DNA of 34,535 nt from contig SVLC01000020.1 of the NCBI GenBank assembly GCA_015068155.1, positions 1 to 34,535 of the forward strand, in the 5' to 3' direction. The position numbers and the translations under genes were made by a program. Source of the DNA: Oscillospiraceae bacterium. GTDB lineage: Bacteria > Bacillota > Clostridia > Oscillospirales > Oscillospiraceae. Positions 1 to 8,800 of the stretch are shown here, one piece after another. The notes beneath the pieces are model-generated. The model searched no databases. It was not told the DNA's origin and was given only the letters and a program-made list of their open reading frames with translations. Every line of letters starts with the position of its first letter. Positions within the stretch are counted from its first letter, which is position 1.

Positions 1-234
1 GTCGGGGGTAAACTGAATACGGGAGAAGGGCAGGTTGAATACCCGGCCCAGGGAGCGGACCAGACGGGTCTTACCGACGCCGGGCACGCCTTCCAGCAGT
101 ACGTTACCGCCGGCGATCATGGCGATGACCGCACCCTCGATAACATTTTCCTGACCGATCACGTCGCGCTTGATCTGCGCAAAAATGTTCTTGCACTGCT
201 CGCTGAACTGCTGAATGTTCTGTTCTGTAACCAT
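1..234 (-). CDS. MoxR-family AAA+ ATPase, N-terminal part (cut by window edge)
   Basis: Only the first 78 codons are present; the gene continues beyond the left edge. The N-terminal helical stretch is followed by the family hallmark VIGQENVI at about residues 25-32 and a Walker A loop GVPGVGKT (residues 49-56). The fragment ends in the RIQFTPD strand seen in MoxR proteins. MoxR ATPases are thought to act as chaperones that mature or insert partner proteins, often with DUF58/VWA and transglutaminase proteins encoded next door. The ATG at 234 has a GTGAGG ribosome site about ten bases upstream. It lies 56 bp after the membrane protein gene ending at 291 and is probably co-transcribed with it. 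It is clearly different in sequence from the second MoxR at 30360, so the two are not a recent duplication. Confidence 0.93.
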   Translation of the reverse strand, partial: MVTEQNIQQFSEQCKNIFAQIKRDVIGQENVIEGAVIAMIAGGNVLLEGVPGVGKTRLVRSLGRVFNLPFSRIQFTPD

Positions 235-290
235 ATTAAAATTGCCTCACTTTTCAATCATTACAAATTATTTTTGATAAAATAGGGGGA

Positions 291-1337
291 TTATACAATT
301 CCCAAATAGGCTTCGATAATAGCCCGCTCTTCGTCGGACAACTGGTCACCCTCTGTTTCCAGGCGCTCCTGCAGCATTTCCCGGAATGTTTCGAGGACTT
401 CTTTATAATAGGTCTCGCCGTCGATGACCTGGTTGGCTTCTTCATACTTGCCGCCGCCGGCGTTGCTGGGGGGTGCGTTGGGATCCGGCTCCTGGGGTTG
501 TTGCTGCTGTTCTTGATTCTGCTGCTCTTCCTTCGGCTTCTCCTGATCCGCTTCTTCGCTTTCCTGGGACTCATCAGAATCCTGGGGTTCGCCTTCCAGC
601 GGCATGAACACAGCGATGAAAATGGTATCCTCCGTGATCTTGCTGTCGGAACGGACAGGCTTACCAAAGCCGTCCTCCCAACCCTGGAACTCATAGCCGT
701 CCTCGGCCACAGCCACCACCTGGGTGGTGTTGCTGCCCACGGGGATCAGCTGGTCAAACTCGCCTTCGATATAGCCGCCATCCATGGCCTCATAGGTGAC
801 AGCCACATACTGGATCGGCTCATCCGGGGTAATAGCCTCCAACAGAGCCATGCCGTCAGGCAGCAAGCCAAAGGCGCTCAAGCCGGAGACGATCATCATT
901 GCCAGGCCCAAGGTGCCGGCGATCGCCAGCGTCACCAGAGTGCCTACGGCAAATTTGATCTTGAAAGCTGCAGTATCCAGTTCCGCCAGCTTCTGCTTGG
1001 CATCCTGGCGCTGCAGATTTGCCATGGTGGACTCGTCGCCTTCGTATTCGACCATGGTGATCAGTCTTTCTTCCAGACCCAGTCGGTCGATACGGCGAGC
1101 GCTTCTCATGGCTGTGGGACGATACTTTTTGAAGTAGAAGATCGGCATAGCGATCGCCAGTGTCACAACCAGCGCTGCCAGGCCCAGCCACAAACCGTTC
1201 AGGCCGAGGAACCAGGCTATCGCGGCCACTTCAAAGCCCACAAAAAAACCAATGATCAAAGACAGCACCAAAGAATGGCACCATGCTTCGGATCTCAGTT
1301 TTGAATAATGCTTTTCAAACTGCTTTTTTGTTTCCAT
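291..1337 (-). CDS. Membrane protein with InlB-like domain, MoxR-operon partner
   Basis: This gene encodes 348 residues. Three hydrophobic segments are visible at about 21-44, 48-69 and 129-155. Between the second and third lies an RRIDRLGLEERL stretch resembling the cytoplasmic part of DUF4175-type proteins. A beta-rich domain of the divergent InlB B-repeat type follows at about 177-247 (ending in FQGW and IFIAVF blocks). Then come an acidic Glu/Gln/Pro linker (248-295) and a short helical tail ending EAYLGIV. The function is unknown; position and topology suggest a membrane partner or client of the MoxR ATPase encoded 56 bp downstream. I chose the ATG at 1337 because AAAGGAGAC precedes it at good spacing. 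An in-frame ATG at 1412 would add 25 residues but overlaps the intercistronic hairpin. Lysine codons are mostly AAG, as in the giant gene upstream. Confidence 0.8.
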   Translation of the reverse strand: METKKQFEKHYSKLRSEAWCHSLVLSLIIGFFVGFEVAAIAWFLGLNGLWLGLAALVVTLAIAMPIFYFKKYRPTAMRSARRIDRLGLEERLITMVEYEGDESTMANLQRQDAKQKLAELDTAAFKIKFAVGTLVTLAIAGTLGLAMMIVSGLSAFGLLPDGMALLEAITPDEPIQYVAVTYEAMDGGYIEGEFDQLIPVGSNTTQVVAVAEDGYEFQGWEDGFGKPVRSDSKITEDTIFIAVFMPLEGEPQDSDESQESEEADQEKPKEEQQNQEQQQQPQEPDPNAPPSNAGGGKYEEANQVIDGETYYKEVLETFREMLQERLETEGDQLSDEERAIIEAYLGIV

Positions 1338-1404
1338 TTTTGTCTCCTTTCCAAATGGAAATATTCCACTTTGTTTTCCGCACCTGCGGGAAAATTCCAT
1401 AGTT

Positions 1405-1436
1405 CCCGGCAACGGAACTTTCGTTCCGCTGCCGGG
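1405..1436 (-). other. Intercistronic RNA hairpin with GAAA tetraloop
   Basis: Two 14-nt arms (1405-1418 and 1423-1436) pair completely on the minus-strand RNA, with one G-U wobble, around a GAAA loop closed by C-G, a very stable GNRA tetraloop. It lies in the 129-bp gap between the giant surface protein gene and the membrane protein gene. The bases after it on the transcribed strand are AACTATGG, not a U-tract, so it is unlikely to be a normal intrinsic terminator. It could protect or cleave the message and so set different levels for the upstream and downstream genes. Confidence 0.7.
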
Positions 1437-1466
1437 ATTTGCGATGATAAACGGGTACTTACGGGA

Positions 1467-2813
1467 TTATGCCATGGTCTTCAGAAGGGTCATCTTGTAC
1501 TCGACCCAGTTCATAGCCAGCTTTTCAGCCATCTTGGCATCCAGGCCGATCTCTTCCAGGAACGCAGTGAGCTGCTCCATCTCTTCGGGGGACAGTTCCT
1601 TGCCCACCTCAGTCTCGGAGAAGAAACGCTTGTAGTTGAACAGCTTGGTCTGGACAGTTTCCAGCATATCCTTGCCAACGCCCATATCCATCAGACCCAT
1701 AATCAGCTTCTGATCCTCGTCGGTGAGCTGTGCCTTAGCGTTCTTGTTGGCCAGTTCCATTGCGTACTTGCCCCAGCTGCCCTGGGCCATTTCAACGAAC
1801 ACCGAAGCGCTCTTTTCGTTCACGCCCAGTTCCTTGACCAGGTAGGTTCTCAGTTCTTCGCACCACTGCTTAACCATGCCCTCATCGAACTTGGTGTCAG
1901 TGAAGTTGAACTTCCACTCGCTCCAGGCTGCCTTGATGGCATCCAGAGCTTCGGGAGAAATCTCTATCTTGCCGACCAACGCTTCAAGCTCCGCGATTTC
2001 CTTTTCGGTCAGGTAGCTCTTGGCAGCGGGCTTGTTGGCAGCAGCCAGCGCCTGCTTGTAGGTCAGCCATTCCTTGCAGACTTGCTCCATGTCGATCTTC
2101 TCGATGCCCATTTCCTTGCAGAAGATATTCAGCTGTTCCATTTCTTCCTTGCTGATCTCCTTAGGATCGGTTTCGGTGAAGGAAGCCTTATAGGCCAGCA
2201 GACGGGCCTCGATTTCTTCCATCATCTTGATGCCCCAGGTCTCGCAGAAGCTCTGGACCATCTTCTTCTCTTCGTCGGTCAGAGCGAACTTTTCCATGAG
2301 CTGCTTAGCCAGAGACTGCTTGTAAGCCAGCCACTCCTTGCAGACCATTTCGATGTCGATCTTCTCGATACCCATTTCCTTGCAGAAGTTCATCAGCTGC
2401 TCCTGCTCTTCCTTGCTGATTTCCTTAGGATTGGTTTCAATGAAGGAAGCCTTGTACATCTGCAGGCGAGCCTCGATCTCTTCCATAACCTTGACGCCCC
2501 AGGTCTCGCAGAAGGTCTGGACCATCTTCTTCTCTTCGTCGCTCAGTGCGTACTGTTCCAGAAGTGCCTTAGCCAGAGTCTTCTTGTACTCGATCCACTC
2601 CTTGGTGACAACGGACTCGTCGTACTTTTCGATGCCCATTTCCTTACAGAAGTTCATCAGCTGTTCCATTTCTTCCTTGGACAGTGCATCGCCGGGGTTC
2701 ATGTCGTTGAAGGCGGTCTTGTAAGCCAGCAGCTTAGCCTGAACAGCGTCCATATCCTTGACGCCCCAGGTCTTGCAGAAGGTCTCGACCATCTTAACTT
2801 CCTCAGCGGTGAG
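1467..2813 (-). repeat. C-terminal helical repeat array of the giant protein (264-nt period)
   Basis: Counting from residue 2905, three well-conserved units (2013-2813) and two degenerate ones (1467-2012) follow each other. Marker sites such as the KEW-coding TCCTTG at 2071, 2335 and 2599 are exactly 264 bp (88 codons) apart. Each unit has two related halves of about 45 residues. The first half carries EEKKMVQTFCETWG and ARL..YK, the second carries SKEE.EQL..FCKEMGIEK and KEW..YK. Predicted helical by eye. A cysteine sits at the same place in each conserved half, and a third in VCKEW in some units. Confidence 0.85.
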
Positions 2814-5800
2814 GGTCACGGTCTGGCTGCCGCTGGGCGTATAGAAGGCAAACTGGGCTTCGGTGTTCAGATGCCACTTGCCGTTCATATTACCAGTCTT
2901 GTTCATGGCAGCCTCCAAAGAGGTGGCGTTCTTGAAGTAAATGGTGGTGTTGGCGGTCAGGCCCGTGAAGGAATAATCCTGCAGGTACAGTTCCATGCTG
3001 CCAACGGTGAGCTTGCCCAGGTTGGTACAACCAGCCAAGCTGTAGGCGCCGAAGGTTCTGACGCCGCTCAGATCCGCGTCGCCGATCATGCCGACACAGT
3101 TCAGGAAAGCTTCCTTTTCGATGGTAGTTAGCTTGCTCAGGACACTGATGGGCAGCGCGGTGCAGTTTGCATACATGCGGATACTGGTGCCGTACTTCTG
3201 ACCGGCAACCACATTTGTCAGGCTGACACAGTTTTCGAAGGTGCTCTCGCCGGAGAATCCAGTAGCGTTGAAGCTGATGCTCTGCAGGCTGGTGCAATCC
3301 ATGAAGACTTCACCGATCGCACTGGTGCTGGTCTTGTTGTCATAGGGAGTACCGATGGAGGTGATGCTGCTGGGAATGTCGATGCTCACCAGGGCGGTAC
3401 AGCCCTTGAAGAATCTGCCACCCAGTCTGGTGCCTGCATTAGCGGGGAACTGAACAGTTTGCAGATTGGCGCAGTAAGCAAATACGCCTTCTGCGTTCAG
3501 GTTGGTGTAGCTGTTGGGGATCACCAGGTTCACGATGCCGGTGTTGGCATACATGTAGGCGCTGAATGTGTTGACGCCGGGGAATTCAAAGACGGTAGTC
3601 AGGCTGGTGCAGCCGTCGAACAGGTGGGCACCAACGGTCATTTCGGTCTTTCTTTCCTCCAGGATCAAGTTGGTCAGACTGGTGCAGCCGGCAAAGGCGT
3701 AATCGCCCAGGTTTGCCACGGCGGCAGGGATCACCAGGTCGTTCAGCATCACGCAATCAGCAAATGCGTATGCGTCGATGGAAGAAACGTTACCGGGGAT
3801 CACAACGGTCTGCAGTTTCTGGCTGTTGCGGAATGCGCTTTCGGAGATCTTGCGGACATTGTCGGGCAGGACGATGCTCTGCAGCTGGCTGCCGGAGAAG
3901 GCGCCGCCGGCGATCTCGTAAACGGATTCGGGGATCTCATAGGTTGCGTCGGTCTTATAAACGGGGTAAATGTTCAGGGTGTAGCCGGTCTTATCGAAAA
4001 TGACGCCGTCAATTTCCTTGAAGGATTCATTGCCGCTTTCCAGGGTAATGCTGGTCAAACCGGTACAGTTGGTGAAGGGGTTAGCGCCCATGAAGGCCAC
4101 GGTCTTGGGAATAATGACTTCGGTGATCTTGCCGCAGTCTGCGAAGGCGAAGTCTCCGATGGTCTTCAGACCCACGGACAGGGCCAGGGATTTCAGGTTC
4201 TCACAGCCGGCGAAGGCGTAGGCGCCGATGCCGGTAACGGTGGAGGGGATACCAACGCTGGTCAGATTGGCGCAGCCATAGAAGGCATAGTCGCCGATCT
4301 TGGTCAGGCTGGTGGGAATGGGAGCCTCAGCGATGCCGCTGTTCATAAAGGCTCTGTTGCCGATATGGGTCACGGTGCTGGGCAGAGCCACGCCGCTCAG
4401 GGCGGTGGTGTTCTCGAAAGCGCCGTCGGCAATACGCAGCAGGCCGCAGCCGCTTTCCACGTTCACGGTGGTCAGGCCGGTGCAGTTTGCAAAAGCGTTG
4501 GCACCGATGCTGGTCAGAGATGCGAACAGTGTCAACTCGGTGATTGCGGAGCAGCCATTGAAAGCATCCTTTGCGATGGTGCTGCAGGATGCAGGCAGGT
4601 TCACCGTCTTCAGACTGGCGCAGCCCTTGAACACGCCCTCAGGAATGTCCACCAGAGCGTCAGGCATCTTGACCTCTTCCAGTGCGGTACAGTTGGTGAA
4701 CAGATTTCTGACATCCTCGCCCTTGCTATTGATGTTCTCGGTACCGAATGTCTCAACCAGAGGACCAAAGATGACTCTCTTCAGAGAGGTACAGCCATAG
4801 AAGCTGTAGTTACCGATGGACTTAAGCTGGCTGTTCTCGGTCATCAGCACTTCTTCCAGCGCCGGGCAGCTACTGAACACGGAACTGCCCGTCACGGTAA
4901 CGGAATCGGGGATGGTAACGGAAATCAGGCTGTTGCAATAGTTAAATGCGCTGTTGCCGATTTCTTCTAGGCCTTCCTGCATGGTAACACTCTGCAGATT
5001 GCCGCAGTAACGGAATACCATGCTGCTCAAGGCCTTCAGTGCGGCAGGCAGCACCACATTGGTCAGACCCTTGCAGCTATGGAAGGCCTGCTGACCGATG
5101 TAGGTAATGCTGTCAGGCAGATAGATACCGTCAATACCAGAGCTATTGAATGCATATTCGCCGATGCCTTCCAGCTTGGAGTCCTCGGGAATGGTGATCT
5201 TCTTCATCGCCGATGTGGAATCAAAGGCTCTGTCGCCGATTTCCTGCACGCTGGCAGGGATCACGATGCTTGTCAGCTTGGAGGCGGATGCAAAGGCATT
5301 GCTGCCGATGTAACGCAGGCCCTCAGGCAGGATCACGGAAGTGCCCTGATAGTACTGGAAAGCGCCGTTGGCGATGGTGTGCACGGTGCTGGGGATGGCA
5401 TCCGTCATCTGGCCCTTTGCCTGGGGATAGATGAACAGAATGGTCTCCTGAATGTCATACAGTACGCCGTTGATGCTCTTCAGGTAGGGATGGCTTTCGG
5501 GAACGATGATCTCTCTGAGCTTGCTGCAGTTCTTGACGATACTGGAGGCAGCATCGATGGTCTGCAGGCTGGCAGAGATTTCCAGGGTCTCCAGCTTGGT
5601 GCAGTTGGCGAAGGCTTCCTGGCCAATGATGGTGACCGTATCCGGGATCTTGAAGTTGACCATTGCGTTACACTGCTGGAAGGCCTGCTCGCCGATGGTA
5701 TCCAGGCAGCCGTTTTCTTCCTGTGTAAAGCTGGTCATTTGGGTGCAGGAGGAGAAGCCCTGCTTGCCGATCATGCGAACGCTGGCAGGAATCACCATGG

Positions 5801-8800
5801 TGGTGAACTTACAGGTATTGAATGCGAATTCGCCGATCTCGGACACAGTGGAGCCGGGCGCGAAGGTGATTTCGGTGGCGCCGCAGCCAGCGAAGGCATA
5901 TCTGCCGATCTCGGAGACCTTAGGCAGGGTAACCTTGCTAATGGCGCTGCTGTTGCGGATAGCGGCTGCCTTGAAGGCAACCATGGAATCCGGGTTGAAC
6001 ACCAGTTCCAGCGTCCAGTTGGGATTTTCCTTGGTGTTCACATTCAGGTTGCCAATCGACTGGGAAGACATGGTATGCAGGTGAGAGGGGAACTGAATGA
6101 GGGTCAGCTTGGTGTAATACTGGCCGAAGCCGGTAGGTCCAAATACATAAGGACAAGCGCTCTTCAGCTCGTTGCAGGCGCCGATGCTCAGCAGGGGCTG
6201 ACCGTATCTGGGATCGTCCTTGGGGAACTCCTCAAATACGATAGAGGACACGTTGGTCTCGACAAAGGCGGTGTGCTGCACATGGACAACGGTGTTGGGA
6301 ACGATGATGTCGCCGGTGTTGGCCTTGGGGCAGAACTGCAGTTCCAGCAGCTCGCCAGCGGGGCCCTTGGCGTACAGGATGCCGTCCTTGGAGCCGTAAA
6401 CCGTGCCGCCCTCAGCCACATGGATCTTAGCCAGGGTGGTGGTGCCGGTGTAGCCAGCAGGTGTATCGTATTTGCTGTTGGTGTAGAAGACATCGCAAAC
6501 CGTGTGATAGGCGAACTCGGTATTGTACTCGCCGATCATGGTCAGGTGCGCAGGCAGGGTGATCTCGGTAGCGGAGACGCCCAGCATTGCGAAGTTGTAG
6601 ATGGTAAAGGTTGCGCCCTCAGTGGTGTTGGGAGCAAACAGGATCTCGGTCAGCGTGCTGGTGGACAGTGCGTAAGCGCGCAGATGCTGCACCGTGCCGG
6701 GGATGGTGATGGTGGTCAGCTTGGTCTGTGCAAAAGCATGCTCGCCGATGAATTCCAGGCCCTCACTCAGGTTGATTTCGGTAATGGCAGTCTTGTTGAA
6801 GGCGTTCATACCGATCAGCTTCATCTGAGAATTGTCGGGGATGCTGACAGCCGTCAGAGCGGTCAAGCCGTCAAAGGCAAAGTCGCCGATCACGGAGATG
6901 TTGGCAGGCAGGTTGATCTGGGTCAGTGCGGTGCCAACGAAGGTGCCGCGGGTGTCGAAGGTGGGATCATCTGACGCGCCGTACAGGCTCACGCTGGTGG
7001 CTACCTGATCCACAGTGCCGATGACCAGAGGCTCGGTGCCGCCGACGAAGTTGATGGAAGCCAGCTTGGTGGCCTTGTAGAAGGCGCCCTGGCCGATGTA
7101 AGTCACGGCAGCGGGGATGGTAATGTCAGCGATATCGGTGTAAGCGAAGGCATAATCACCGATGGTGGTCACGGTCTCGGGGATGACGAAGGTGGAGATC
7201 TTGGTCATATAGAAGGCGTTTGCGCCGATGCTGGTGGTCTTGCTGGGAACAGCAATAGCAGTCAGCTTGGTGCAGTTATCAAAGGCGTTGTCGCCGATGA
7301 TCATAGCGCTATCCATATTTGCAAAGGTCAGGGAATCCAGGTTAATGCAGTTTGCAAAGGCGCCGTTGCCGATCTCAACGATCTTCTCGCCGATGACAAC
7401 ATTGGTAACCTTCACATTGCCCTTGAAGACAGCGGGGCCGATCTTTTCCAGGGTATCCCAGGGCAGCTTGGACAGATCGCCGTCCAGGTTACGGGGATAG
7501 TAGATCAGTTCGGTCAGGCCCATGGTGTACAGGGCGCCGTCCTTGGTTTCCAGATAGGGGTTGCCGGCTTCCACTTCCACGTTGTTGATATGCTCACAGC
7601 CATCAAAGACGGAGCCATCGAAAGCGGACAGGGTTGCGGGCAGGACGATGGTGGTCAGACGGACACAGTCCTGGAACACGCCAACGCCGAAGTCGATCTG
7701 ACCGCCGTTGGGTGCGAACTCCACGGTCTCCAGATAGGAGCAGCCCATGAACGCGTAGTCGCCAATACTGGTGGTAGAGGCGTGGACCACATATTCCTTA
7801 ATGGAGATGCAGTTTTCGAATGCCCGTGCGCCGATAGTGCTGATAACAGCGGTTTCATGGATGTCCAGATCGCTCAGGACCGGGCTCTTGGCAAATGCGC
7901 TTTCGCCGATGCTGGCAATGATCACATTCTGACCAACTGTCAGCTTCTCCATTTCGGCCGAACCGTGGAAGGCGCTGTTGCCGATGGTGATAGCGCCGCC
8001 GCCAGAGCCGGAGCCGCCTTCAAAGGCCACTTCCAGCAGCCGTTCACAGCCGGCAAAGGCATTTTCGCCGATTACCAGATCGTTGTTACGGGGGCCGCGT
8101 ACGGTAACCTTCAGCAGGTTGGAGCAGCTTTCAAATGCGCTGGTGCCAACGGAGGTGACCCAAGCGGGGATCACGACCTCAGTCACGCTGGACTTGCCGG
8201 CAAACACATTTTCACCGATGCCGGTGATGCCCATGGGCACTTCAAATACGCCGGCGAAGGAATTGGGCACATACAGCACAGCAGTGCCGGGGCCGTCGCA
8301 CAGCAGGTTGTTGGAGGCGCTGTAGTTCTCGCCGCCTTCTTCCACCTGGATGTTCTTCAGAGCGGTCAGCTTATCCAGGGTCTTCAGGTCTTCGATCACA
8401 TTCAGCTTGGCAGGCAGGATCAGGGTCTCTACCTTGGGCAGATCGTTGAACGCATCGTTGGCGATGGTGACGCTCTCTTCTCTGCCGAACTCGAACTCGA
8501 TGGTGGTCAGGTAGTTGCACTCATAGAATGCGCTCTCAGCAACATAGGTAACACCCTTGGAGATGATGACCTTGCTGATCTTGGAGTACTTGAATGCGTA
8601 AGGACGAATGTTGTCGACTTCCTCGGGAACGGTGTAGGTGCCGATCTTTGCTCTGGGGAAGACTTCCAGGTAGGTGTTGCCGGAAGCTTCGTCGAAGAAC
8701 AGCAGGGCGCCGTCGGAGGAGGAATAGGGCTTGAATGCGGTGGAGTTGGGGTCTACCACATAGACATCAATGCTCTCCAGGCTGTCGCATCTCTCGAACG

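Noticed and set aside
290..295. TATAAT on the minus strand just before the left MoxR gene
   Set aside because: There is no -35 box 16-18 bp upstream and no TGn extension; it overlaps the stop codon of the preceding gene and is probably chance.
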